The translations under genes and the position numbers were made by a program. From assembly GCA_946480585.1 (NCBI GenBank), contig CAMLKQ010000180.1, positions 1 to 5,202 of the forward strand: a stretch of 5,202 nt of DNA, written 5' to 3'. Positions 1-5,202 of the stretch are shown here, piece by piece; within the stretch, counting starts at the first letter, position 1, and each line of letters starts with the position of its first letter. A model generated the notes under the pieces. The model made no database searches. It was given only the letters and a program-made list of their open reading frames with translations, and was not told the origin of the DNA. Source of the DNA: an uncultured Kangiella sp. (lineage in GTDB: Bacteria > Pseudomonadota > Gammaproteobacteria > Enterobacterales > DSM-103792).

Positions 1-2
1 TG

Positions 3-131
3 GTGAGCTATTTCGAGCTGGACGAAGACACCGCAACGGTGAACAACTACGCCAATGCCGCAAGCGTGCTGGCGGATATGGTCGAGACCCGTTTTCGGGT
101 CAACAGCAGCAATCAGCTGGAAGTGTTGTAA
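3..131 (+). CDS. C-terminal end of an unidentified protein (partial)
   Basis: An open frame enters from the left edge and stops at TAA 129-131, giving 42 residues that begin VSYFELDEDTATVNN and end SSNQLEVL. The segment is acidic at first and looks alpha-helical in the middle (ANAASVLADMVETRF). I see no catalytic motif, membrane segment or family signature and do not recognise the protein. That this is a real gene end is inferred from the uninterrupted frame with ordinary codon use and from the hairpin terminator that starts 13 bases after the stop. The rest of the gene lies outside the window, so no function is proposed. Confidence 0.6.
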   Translation: MSYFELDEDTATVNNYANAASVLADMVETRFRVNSSNQLEVL

Positions 132-144
132 TCCAAGCAACGGC

Positions 145-179
145 ACAAGCTCCGGGCGGCATCAATGCCCGGAGCCTGT
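145..179 (+). terminator. Hairpin terminator of the upstream partial gene
   Basis: GCTCCGGGC (149-157) and GCCCGGAGC (167-175) form a perfect 9-bp GC-rich stem around a 9-base loop. The stem extends by three more pairs (ACA 145-147 with TGT 177-179) across one A/C mismatch. It begins 13 bases after the stop codon. The following stretch (TTCCGTGTCTTTCT) is T-rich but not a clean T run, so it is a reasonable but imperfect intrinsic terminator. Confidence 0.6.
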
Positions 180-367
180 TCCGTGTCTTTCTCACCTCAA
201 TCCCCTCTCACGCTCGGACCGCGTATCGCAGCAGCAGTGCTTTAACCCACCCATCCGTGAGTTTGTGGCGGGGAATTCCCGCTTAGTTGCTCCCGTAATT
301 ACCGCAGCACAGCTTATCGCCAGATTCTCTGCCCTCAGCGCCTTGACTGCCGGCTGTCGAAGTTTCA

Positions 368-396
368 TTGAACCGTAACGGTATCAAGGCTATACA
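368..396 (+). promoter_or_regulatory. Candidate sigma70 promoter for the calpain-like gene
   Basis: TTGAAC (368-373) matches four of six bases of the -35 consensus, and TATACA (391-396) matches four of six of the -10 consensus. The spacer is exactly 17 bases. Transcription would start near 403 and leave a leader of about 255 bases before the ATG at 658. It is the best -35/-10 pair I found in this gap, in an otherwise GC-rich stretch. A TTGACT at 343-348 has no matching -10 at proper distance. No start-site data exist, so this remains a motif match. Confidence 0.35.
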
Positions 397-399
397 GAT

Positions 400-608
400 A
401 GCGCTGAATCCACACCGATTCGGCCGTTGTGTCTCTCGCCCGCGAAGCCCGCAATCAGCGCTGGTGTTTGTCGCGGAGTCGTTATGCCGATGTCAGTCGT
501 CGCCACGCGAAACGACGCAGGATGCCGTCGCAGGCGTGCCAGAGGACACCGGCATCTGTTGTTCCACGGAAGTCCGGTGAGTTGCCAGCCGTTGCCAGTC
601 ATGGCTGG
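400..608 (+). other. Leader segment dense in inverted repeats
   Basis: Pairings read by eye are: AGCGCTGA 400-407 with TCAGCGCT 455-462 (8 bp); GCTGAATC 403-410 with GATTCGGC 417-424 (8 bp with one G-T, 6-base loop), which competes with the first; TCGCG 471-475 with CGCGA 506-510, and GTCGTT 478-483 with AACGAC 511-516, which cannot both be nested; GATGCCG 521-527 with CGGCATC 550-556; CACCGG 547-552 with CCGGTG 574-579; and CCAGCC 585-590 with GGCTGG 603-608. GTTGCCAG is also directly repeated at 581-588 and 591-598. Several pairings are mutually exclusive, as expected either for a switching leader or simply for GC-rich DNA. I recognise no known riboswitch class. Confidence 0.3.
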
Positions 609-622
609 TGGCCGCTGATCTG

Positions 623-660
623 CATGGGTTTCGCCTCTCGCAAAAGGAGTCGAAACCATG
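623..660 (+). promoter_or_regulatory. Hairpin enclosing the ribosome binding site and start of the calpain-like gene
   Basis: GGTTTCG (627-633) pairs perfectly with CGAAACC (651-657). Skipping a bulged G at 626, CAT (623-625) can also pair with the start codon ATG (658-660). Inside the stem, after a C/T mismatch (634/650), CTC 635-637 pairs with GAG 647-649, and T638 can form a wobble pair with G646, leaving a loop at 639-645. The Shine-Dalgarno core GGAG (646-649, 8 bases before the ATG) would then be fully paired. The pairing is direct from the sequence; that it controls translation is inference. Confidence 0.45.
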
Positions 661-2025
661 GATGTGACCAAACTGCAAAGCCGCCCGGATGCCGCCCAGA
701 AGAACGGCGTCATCAATCCGTACGCACTCGCCGAGCTGGTCGCCGGCCGCCGCATTGCCTGGCATGAAGTGGATGCACCACGCATGCTGGAAGAACTGCT
801 GCAGACGCCGTATGAAGAACTGTTTGACCCGAAATACGACAGCCCGATTTATATGGGCTTGCGACTGAACAAGAGCAAGCGGCTGGAACCGTTCCGCTCG
901 CCGCTGCTGGATGTGCAGGTCAAGCTCGACACCAGCGATCTGGAAGTGCCGATTGAACAACTGATGACCGAAGTCAGGGTGCTCGGTGATCTGAGCCGCC
1001 GCTTTGAAGTCAGTGACGTTGCGAATCTGGCGATACACCAGATTCGCTTCTGCAATCCGTTCCAGATTGAATTGACCCTGAAGCTGCCGGCCAAAGATCG
1101 GCTGCAACAGTTGGCGCGCGCCTTCCCGAAAGAACTGGTGCAGGCCGTGGCGTTTGATCCGGAAGCGAAAGGCAACAGCAATCAGGATTGGACCCCGCCG
1201 AATGCTTCATGGATGGACAAAGGCACCTTCTTCAATGAAGCCGCCGAGTTCTTCGACCCGGTGCAAGGTGCCGTGGCCAACTGCTACTACATCGCCGCGC
1301 TGTCGGCGGTCGCCTGGGCCTCACCGTATCGCATCGCCCACCTGACGCGCGCCACCGGCCAGAACCAGCAGAGCTTCACCAATCAGATCACGTTCTTCAA
1401 ACCGGACAGCAACGGCCAGATTGACAAAACCATCGAAGTAACCGACAGCGTGCCCGCCCACAATGCCACCGGCAATTTCCTGTATTGCCGCTCCAGCGAA
1501 ACCGGTGAAACCTGGCCGGCGATCATGGAAAAAGCCTTTGCCAAATTTGTCACCGGCACCACCACCGATCATCCGGACATTCTCGCGACCGGTTGGGGTG
1601 ATTGCGTGTTGGCAACGGCGCAATTGACCGGCAAACAGCGCCACTACTATGGCAACAATGATCTGACCGGCAATCAGCTGTGGGATCTGGTGCGCGCCAA
1701 CAGCGTGAGCCGGCGCACCATCAACCCGATGACTTGCTGGACCTATGGCACCGCGCCGGAAGGGCTCAGTTATTCCGATGCCAATATCGTCGGCTCACAC
1801 TGCTACACCGTGCTCGGCTGGGATTATCACTGCGGCAAGAAATACCTGGTGCTGCGCAATCCCTGGGGCCAGACCGAAGCGACGGTCAGTACGCGCAACA
1901 GCACGGTCTGGATGCACGACATCAGCTGGTGGCGGCCGATTAACCTCGCCAATCCGGATGGCACCTTCGCCATCGAGGCCAATGCCTTCCAGCAGTATTT
2001 CGCCGGTATCGGCGTCGTCAAATAA
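658..2025 (+). CDS. Calpain-like (peptidase C2 family) cysteine protease
   Basis: This 455-residue protein carries the papain-like calpain catalytic core in its C-terminal 260 residues. The nucleophile is Cys209 in VQGAVANCYYIAALSAVA, with the oxyanion-hole Gln at 203. The helix motif ETWPAIMEKAFAK (284-296) matches the calpain 'WP-EKA-AK' signature. The catalytic His is 381 (GSHCYTVLGW) and the catalytic Asn is 401 (LVLRNPWG). The usual calpain ending, DGTF followed by an aromatic 'YF', appears at 434-448. The family cleaves proteins at limited sites, often in a calcium-dependent way; substrate and calcium need here are unknown. Residues 1-200 show no domain I recognise and could be a prosegment or targeting domain. 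There is no signal peptide or membrane segment, so the product is predicted cytoplasmic unless exported by another route. Oddly, the common Gly-Asp-Cys-Trp around the nucleophile is Ala-Asn-Cys-Tyr here. The start is set by AAAAGGAG (642-649) 8 bases before the ATG. Confidence 0.88.
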   Translation: MDVTKLQSRPDAAQKNGVINPYALAELVAGRRIAWHEVDAPRMLEELLQTPYEELFDPKYDSPIYMGLRLNKSKRLEPFRSPLLDVQVKLDTSDLEVPIEQLMTEVRVLGDLSRRFEVSDVANLAIHQIRFCNPFQIELTLKLPAKDRLQQLARAFPKELVQAVAFDPEAKGNSNQDWTPPNASWMDKGTFFNEAAEFFDPVQGAVANCYYIAALSAVAWASPYRIAHLTRATGQNQQSFTNQITFFKPDSNGQIDKTIEVTDSVPAHNATGNFLYCRSSETGETWPAIMEKAFAKFVTGTTTDHPDILATGWGDCVLATAQLTGKQRHYYGNNDLTGNQLWDLVRANSVSRRTINPMTCWTYGTAPEGLSYSDANIVGSHCYTVLGWDYHCGKKYLVLRNPWGQTEATVSTRNSTVWMHDISWWRPINLANPDGTFAIEANAFQQYFAGIGVVK

Positions 2026-2034
2026 GTGTGCATT

Positions 2035-2068
2035 CGTGTGTGGGCAGCGTCAGCGCTGCCCACACACG
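2035..2068 (+). terminator. Strong hairpin after the calpain-like gene
   Basis: CGTGTGTGGGCAGCG (2035-2049) and CGCTGCCCACACACG (2054-2068) form a perfect 15-bp stem with a 4-base loop TCAG, starting 9 bases after the stop codon. No T run follows on either strand, so it is not a textbook intrinsic terminator. It more likely marks the transcript 3' end by blocking exonucleases or works together with Rho. Confidence 0.6.
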
Positions 2069-2231
2069 CTGATCGCAGGATGGTCGGCGACCATCACCTG
2101 CTGGCCTGCGCCAATGCTACCGCCGCGCCGCGGCCGACCACCGCACCAACACCCTCCCCTGATTCTGCTTGTCGCCGTCATCGCCGCGACACGGCTGCCC
2201 GATTGCGCCAGTTTTTACTACACTGAGGCCT

Positions 2232-2270
2232 GACCTGACCGGCGGCACCAAATGCCACACCGACCTGACC
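2232..2270. repeat. Pair of 9-bp direct repeats flanking a small hairpin, upstream of the lipoprotein gene
   Basis: GACCTGACC occurs at 2232-2240 and again at 2262-2270, exactly 30 bases apart, about three helical turns. Between them GGCA (2244-2247) and TGCC (2253-2256) form a small inverted repeat around CCAAA. The spacing would suit two protein subunits binding the same DNA face, but no known operator is recognised. The second copy ends 39 bases before the start codon, so it could equally be transcribed leader. Confidence 0.35.
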
Positions 2271-2297
2271 CCGATTCCAGCGCCGTGGCGCTGTTGC

Positions 2298-2302
2298 AGG
2301 AG
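2298..2302 (+). promoter_or_regulatory. Ribosome binding site fixing the lipoprotein start
   Basis: AGGAG lies 7 bases before the ATG at 2310. This decides the start: the same frame is open back to an ATG at 2169, but the extra 47 residues would place the lipoprotein signal peptide far inside the protein, where it could not act. Confidence 0.75.
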
Positions 2303-2309
2303 CCCTCGC

Positions 2310-3239
2310 ATGACGTCATCGCAGCGTGCCAACCGTTTGCTGTCGCTGCCACAACGGTTGCGGCGCTTGCTGGTCACCACGGTGGCGGTGTCGCTGCTGG
2401 CTGCCTGCAACGGCCCGACCACGCAGGAAGGTGTGCAGCTCTACAGCGAAGGAAAATTTCAGGAAGCCCGCGACGTCCTGCAGCAACGCATTCCACGCAA
2501 TGATCCGGTCGCCAATTATTTTCTCGCCCAGATGTACGAACGCGGTGATGGCGTCAAAGCTGATCTCGATCGCGCGCTGAACCTGTACATGTCGGCCGCC
2601 AGCCGCGGCTTGCCGCAGGGCCAGGCGGCACTGGCCGCGCTGCAGGTGACGGCGGCACAAGGCGAACAGCTGGCGCTGCGCTTGCAAACCTTGAAAGACG
2701 TTGCCAGCCGTCATCCGGAAGCCGGTTTGCCGCGCCTGTGTGAAGCCCTGCTCTATCTCGGCATCAAGGATCAGGAAACCGATTACGGCACCGACTTTCT
2801 CGCCTGCGCCGAGCAGCTGAAAGGCTACGACGAGGTCAGCGCCGCCCGCTTGCTGGCATCCGCGCACGTATCGGGTGCGCTGGCTCAGAAGGACTTCGCC
2901 AAGGGCGCCGAATTTGCCAGCCAGGCCGCCGCCGCCGGTGATGCCGGTGGCCATGCGATGCTGGCTGCAGCCTATGCCCAAGGTCTTGGCAAACCGCAGG
3001 ATTTCAGCCGCGCCTACATTCACGCCGGCACCGCGCTCGCCGTTGGCACCCGCCAGATGAGCGAGAACCGGCGCAAGGAGCTGGAACAGCTGCAAAAGCG
3101 GGCCGAGCGCAACCTGTCGCCGACTGCGCTGCAGCAAGCCAACAAGGAAATCGAGCGGCTGAAAACCGAAGCCGCCGCGCAGCTGCACGGCTGGGAGATG
3201 GAGCACCGCTTCGGCTGGGCCCTGCAACCCGCGCAATAA
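2310..3239 (+). CDS. Lipoprotein with Sel1-like (TPR-type) repeats
   Basis: This 309-residue protein starts with an Arg-rich n-region (R6, R9, R16, R18, R19), a hydrophobic stretch LLVTTVAVSL, and a lipobox L30-A31-A32-C33. It is therefore a predicted lipoprotein, with Cys33 lipidated after signal peptidase II cleavage. Asn34 follows the cysteine; with no Asp at +2, outer-membrane sorting by the Lol system is the default expectation. The mature part is alpha-helical. Sel1-like repeats are visible at about 64-110 (ANYFLAQMYERGDGVKADLDRALNL is the clearest part, shown by Ala/Leu spacing and the G-DGV turn) and about 178-246 (HAMLAAAYAQGLGKPQDFSRA). A charged, coiled-coil-prone tail covers about 250-292. 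Such repeat proteins act as scaffolds for protein contacts in the periplasm or envelope; the partner here is unknown. The gene lies 89 bases upstream of the DAHP synthase gene, and no functional link between the two is evident. The start is chosen from AGGAG at 2298-2302. Confidence 0.85.
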   Translation: MTSSQRANRLLSLPQRLRRLLVTTVAVSLLAACNGPTTQEGVQLYSEGKFQEARDVLQQRIPRNDPVANYFLAQMYERGDGVKADLDRALNLYMSAASRGLPQGQAALAALQVTAAQGEQLALRLQTLKDVASRHPEAGLPRLCEALLYLGIKDQETDYGTDFLACAEQLKGYDEVSAARLLASAHVSGALAQKDFAKGAEFASQAAAAGDAGGHAMLAAAYAQGLGKPQDFSRAYIHAGTALAVGTRQMSENRRKELEQLQKRAERNLSPTALQQANKEIERLKTEAAAQLHGWEMEHRFGWALQPAQ

Positions 3240-3291
3240 CGCTGCCACCGCGGCAAATAACCAACGGCAGTTAGCCAAGCTGGCGCTGAAG

Positions 3292-3323
3292 CGCGACACT
3301 CCGGTGCAATCACCGGAGTCGCG
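3292..3323 (+). promoter_or_regulatory. Hairpin masking the ribosome binding site of the DAHP synthase gene
   Basis: CTCCGGTG (3299-3306) pairs perfectly with CACCGGAG (3311-3318) around a CAAT loop. Below a two-base bulge (3297-3298), CGCGA (3292-3296) pairs with TCGCG (3319-3323), giving 13 pairs in total. The only good Shine-Dalgarno sequence, GGAG at 3315-3318, 10 bases before the ATG at 3329, lies wholly in the 3' arm. No T run follows, so it is a poor intrinsic terminator for the lipoprotein gene. A role in limiting translation is inferred. Confidence 0.5.
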
Positions 3324-3328
3324 TCACC

Positions 3329-4420
3329 ATGATTCGCCGTACTGAAAACCTCAATGTGGTCGGACTGGACCACATGCCCTCACCGCAGGAGATCAAACTG
3401 CGGGTGCCGTTAACGGAAAAAAGCGCTGCGACCGTCATTCAAGGCCGGCAGACGCTGACCCGCATTCTCGACCGCCAGGACCCGCGTCCGATGATTGTGG
3501 TCGGCCCCTGCTCCATCCACGATCCAGTCGCCGGTCTCGATTACGCGCAGCGGTTAAAAGCGCTGGCCGATGCTGTCAGCGACAGTCTCTATGTCGTCAT
3601 GCGCGTGTACTTTGAAAAGCCGCGCACCACCACCGGCTGGAAAGGTTTCATCAACGATCCGCACATGGATGACTCGTTCCATATCGAACAAGGCATGCAG
3701 CTGGGTCGGCAATTTCTCTCGGATGTGACCGCGCTGGGTCTGCCGGCTGCCACCGAAGCGCTCGACCCGATTTCGCCGCAGTACTACGGCGATCTGATCA
3801 GCTGGACCGCCATCGGCGCCCGCACCTCGGAATCACAAACCCACCGCGAAATGGCCTCGGGCCTGTCGACGCCGGTTGGCTTCAAGAACGGCACCGACGG
3901 CTCACTCGATGCCGCCATCAACGGCATCATCTCGGCCTCGCACCCGCACAGCTTTCTCGGCATCAACGACAACGGTGAAGCGGCGATCATCCGCACCCGC
4001 GGCAATGCCTATGGCCACGTCGTGCTGCGCGGCGGTGACCGGCCGAATTACGACAATGTCTCGGTTTCAATGACCGAACAGGCGCTGCTCAAAGCCAAGC
4101 TGGCGCCCAACATCATCATCGACTGCTCGCACGCCAACTCGGGTAAAAAACCGGAACTGCAGCCACTGGTGCTGAACAACGTCGTCAACCAGATCCGCGA
4201 CGGCAACACGTCGATTGTCGGCATGATGATCGAAAGCTTTATTGAAGCCGGCAATCAGCCGATCCCGAAAGACCGCAGCCAGCTGCGCTACGGCTGCTCG
4301 GTCACCGATGCCTGCGTCGATTGGGCCACCACCGAAACCATGCTGCACAACGCCCGCGAGATTCTGGCGCCGGTCATCGAGAAGCGGCGGCGGGAAAAGA
4401 TTGGCGTGGTAGCGAGCTAA
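3329..4420 (+). CDS. aroF: 3-deoxy-7-phosphoheptulonate (DAHP) synthase, class I AroF/G/H type
   Basis: The enzyme condenses phosphoenolpyruvate with erythrose 4-phosphate to form DAHP, the first step of the shikimate pathway to Phe, Tyr and Trp, in the cytoplasm. Its 363 residues align without visible gaps to the E. coli enzymes over the core. The metal ligands are Cys61 (GPCSIHDP), His268 (DCSHANS), Glu302 (MMIESF) and Asp327 (SVTDAC). Substrate-binding residues are Arg92 and Lys97 (MRVYFEKPRTT), Arg165 (GARTSESQ), Lys186 (GFKNGTDG) and Arg234 (LRGG). These fall at or within one residue of the E. coli AroG numbering, which supports the start at 3329. ATEALDPISPQY, GARTSESQTHREMASGLS and SIVGMMIES resemble the Tyr-sensitive AroF more than AroG or AroH. 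Paralog and feedback specificity are inferred from this resemblance only. No TyrR-box or aromatic-rich leader peptide is visible upstream; a hairpin covers the ribosome binding site. Confidence 0.95.
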   Translation: MIRRTENLNVVGLDHMPSPQEIKLRVPLTEKSAATVIQGRQTLTRILDRQDPRPMIVVGPCSIHDPVAGLDYAQRLKALADAVSDSLYVVMRVYFEKPRTTTGWKGFINDPHMDDSFHIEQGMQLGRQFLSDVTALGLPAATEALDPISPQYYGDLISWTAIGARTSESQTHREMASGLSTPVGFKNGTDGSLDAAINGIISASHPHSFLGINDNGEAAIIRTRGNAYGHVVLRGGDRPNYDNVSVSMTEQALLKAKLAPNIIIDCSHANSGKKPELQPLVLNNVVNQIRDGNTSIVGMMIESFIEAGNQPIPKDRSQLRYGCSVTDACVDWATTETMLHNAREILAPVIEKRRREKIGVVAS

Positions 4421-4461
4421 ACACACCGAACGGATAGCGCGCCACCAACCACCACTATCGC

Positions 4462-4526
4462 TGTAGGAGCGGGCTTGTCCGCGATGCTTTTAGCCCAAAG
4501 ACATCGCGGACAAGCCCGCTCCTACA
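4462..4526. repeat. REP-like long inverted repeat; probable bidirectional terminator
   Basis: Two 25-base arms at 4462-4486 and 4502-4526 are perfect reverse complements (left arm begins TGTAGGAGCGGGCTTG). Inside, CTTT (4487-4490) can pair with AAAG (4497-4500), leaving a six-base loop TAGCCC and one bulged A. Short runs of T or A flank the inner part only. The arm sequence resembles the dispersed REP elements of Pseudomonas and Xanthomonadales, known from general knowledge and not searched here. It lies between two convergent genes, 41 bases after the DAHP synthase stop, and probably ends transcripts from both sides. Confidence 0.75.
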
Positions 4527-4581
4527 AAAGCATAACGACGCCAATCAGCTGAGACGCCATTGACAATTGCGCCACACCAGC

Positions 4582-4651
4582 GTCACCCCGGCGAAAGCCG
4601 GGGTCCAATTTCAGCTGCTCTTTCGTGGATTCCGGCAGGCCGCGAAATGAC
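4582..4651. repeat. Inverted pair of short hairpin repeats (BIME-like)
   Basis: The first unit (4582-4607) runs GTCA, an 8-bp stem ACCCCGGC/GCCGGGGT (4585-4592, 4597-4604) with a GAAA loop, then TCCA. The second unit (4626-4651) reads TGGATTCC at its start and ATGAC at its end, so it is the same layout on the opposite strand. Aligned as reverse complement it matches the first unit at 16 of 26 positions, with a decayed stem. An 18-base spacer separates them. Repeats of the form GTCA-stem-loop-stem-TCCA are scattered in many proteobacterial genomes. The pair ends 17 bases before the stop of the DUF1993 gene and could add a second transcript end for it. Confidence 0.55.
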
Positions 4652-4668
4652 CCGCGGCTGGATGATTT

Positions 4669-5184
4669 TCAAACTGCCTGCAGCTGGCCGATAAAATCCT
4701 TTTTACCCACTTCAACGCCAACATGACGCAGAATGTCGTACGCGGTGGTACAGTGGAAATAGACATTCGGCAGCACGTAATACAGCAGATAAGGCTGGCC
4801 TTGGTAACGGACATCACCATCTTTGCGCTGAAGCGTCACCACTTTCTCTTCGGTGCCATCGATTTGCGCGGCGCTGAAGCTGTTGACGAAATCAATGGTC
4901 TTGCGCAGACGCGCAATCAGCTCCGGAAAGCTGGCTTCGTTGTCGTCGTATTTCGGGATCTCGACACCAGCCAATCGGGCGACACTGCCCTTGCTCATGT
5001 CGGTGGCGATCTGGACCTGACGGCTGAGCGGGAACATGTCGGCAGCGAGCCGCCAGTTCAGCAGCACCGCGGGATCGATCTGCTTGGCTTCCGCATAGGC
5101 AGCGCCTTTTTCCAGCACGCCAATGAGATTGTTGAGGGCGCGGGTGAGCACCGGAACCGAAGCTTGATACATGGACAGGGACAT
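4669..5184 (-). CDS. DUF1993 family protein
   Basis: This 171-residue protein matches the usual length and several conserved stretches of the DUF1993 family as I recall it: MYQASVPVLTRALNNL near the N-terminus, IDPAVLLNWRLAADMFPLSRQVQIA (36-60), a SVARLAGVE segment (67-75), and the C-terminal LPNVYFHCTTAYDILRHVGV (138-157) with His144 and His154. The family is thought to be a mostly helical DinB-like bundle; its biochemical function is not established and I propose none. There is no signal peptide or membrane segment, so it is probably cytoplasmic. The start at 5184 is supported by AGGAG (complement of 5192-5196) 7 bases upstream; a later Met5 lacks its own site. It is convergent with the DAHP synthase gene and separated from it by the repeat region. 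Its promoter lies beyond the right edge. Confidence 0.88.
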   Translation of the reverse strand: MSLSMYQASVPVLTRALNNLIGVLEKGAAYAEAKQIDPAVLLNWRLAADMFPLSRQVQIATDMSKGSVARLAGVEIPKYDDNEASFPELIARLRKTIDFVNSFSAAQIDGTEEKVVTLQRKDGDVRYQGQPYLLYYVLPNVYFHCTTAYDILRHVGVEVGKKDFIGQLQAV

Positions 5185-5191
5185 GAGTGGA

Positions 5192-5196
5192 CTCCT
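5192..5196 (-). promoter_or_regulatory. Ribosome binding site of the DUF1993 gene
   Basis: On the minus strand AGGAG precedes the ATG at 5184 by 7 bases. It chooses this Met over the in-frame Met four codons later. Confidence 0.7.
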
Positions 5197-5202
5197 GCAA
5201 AC

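Larger units (their letters stand above)
132..657. other. 526-base intergenic region without a convincing gene
   Basis: Short open frames exist on both strands, but none has a good ribosome binding site, a recognisable motif or a protein-like composition; they read as Arg/Ser/Pro/Cys-rich frames typical of non-coding GC-rich DNA. Contents: the terminator at 145-179; a GGGAATTCCC palindrome at 271-280 of unknown meaning; a candidate promoter at 368-396; and, from about 400 onward, a leader with many inverted repeats that ends in the ribosome binding site of the calpain-like gene. Nothing identifiable was seen in 180-367 apart from the palindrome and the start of the promoter. Confidence 0.6.

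Noticed and set aside
268..282. GGGAATTCCC palindrome (271-280) with GCGGG/CCCGC arms as an operator or terminator
   Set aside because: The stem is only five pairs with no T run, it lies over 130 bases from any gene end, and it resembles no operator I know.
401..608. CRISPR or tandem repeat array suggested by the many short repeats
   Set aside because: The repeats are inverted pairs of different sequence with no regular unit or spacer length.
493..1107. Long minus-strand open frame overlapping the leader and the calpain-like gene
   Set aside because: It lies mostly antisense to a gene with clear family motifs, has no recognisable domain, and its composition is what GC-rich antisense frames give.
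2192..2207. Sigma54-like GG-N10-GC element (GGC and TTGC at the right distance)
   Set aside because: The central ACG of the consensus is absent and such spacing occurs often by chance in GC-rich DNA.
2169..2309. Upstream ATG that would lengthen the lipoprotein by 47 residues
   Set aside because: No ribosome binding site is visible there, and the lipobox would end up at residue 80, too deep for a signal peptide.
2316..3299. 327-residue minus-strand open frame across the lipoprotein gene
   Set aside because: It is exactly antisense to a gene with a good ribosome binding site, signal peptide and Sel1-like repeats; no motif of its own.
3240..3328. Attenuator with an aromatic-rich leader peptide before the DAHP synthase gene
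   Set aside because: There is no short open frame with Phe, Tyr or Trp codon clusters in the 89-base gap and no T run after the hairpin.

Overview
The window looks like chromosomal DNA of a GC-rich Gram-negative bacterium, most likely a gammaproteobacterium. Three things suggest this: a lipobox-bearing lipoprotein with Sel1-type repeats, a class I (AroF/AroG/AroH-type) DAHP synthase, and a dispersed hairpin repeat of the 'GTAGGAGCGGGCTTG' kind that is common in Pseudomonas and Xanthomonadales. No insertion sequence, phage gene, CRISPR array, tRNA or rRNA is visible, and I do not assign a genus.

Layout: (1) 3-131, the last 42 codons of an unidentified + strand gene, followed by a hairpin terminator. 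(2) 132-657, a 526-base gap with no convincing gene. It holds a candidate sigma70 promoter near 368-396 and then a roughly 250-base leader rich in inverted repeats. (3) 658-2025, a calpain-like (peptidase C2) cysteine protease with a visible Cys-His-Asn triad, ending in a strong hairpin. (4) 2310-3239, a lipoprotein with Sel1-like repeats. (5) 3329-4420, a DAHP synthase, the first enzyme of aromatic amino acid biosynthesis, closest by eye to E. coli AroF. (6) 4421-4668, a convergent intergenic region with a long perfect inverted repeat and a second, inverted pair of smaller repeats. (7) 4669-5184 on the minus strand, a DUF1993 family protein.

The genes do not form an obvious pathway. The protease, lipoprotein and DAHP synthase are co-directional but separated by 284 and 89 bases, so at most the last two may share a transcript. 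The DUF1993 gene converges on them from the other side of the repeats.

The most notable signal is at translation starts. For both the calpain-like gene and the DAHP synthase gene, the Shine-Dalgarno sequence lies inside the 3' arm of a predicted hairpin directly before the start codon; in the calpain case the start codon can be paired as well. This suggests translation control by RNA structure, but it comes from base pairing read by eye and has not been tested by folding software or comparison. The calpain-like enzyme is also unusual in its active-site neighbourhood and has about 200 N-terminal residues that I cannot assign.
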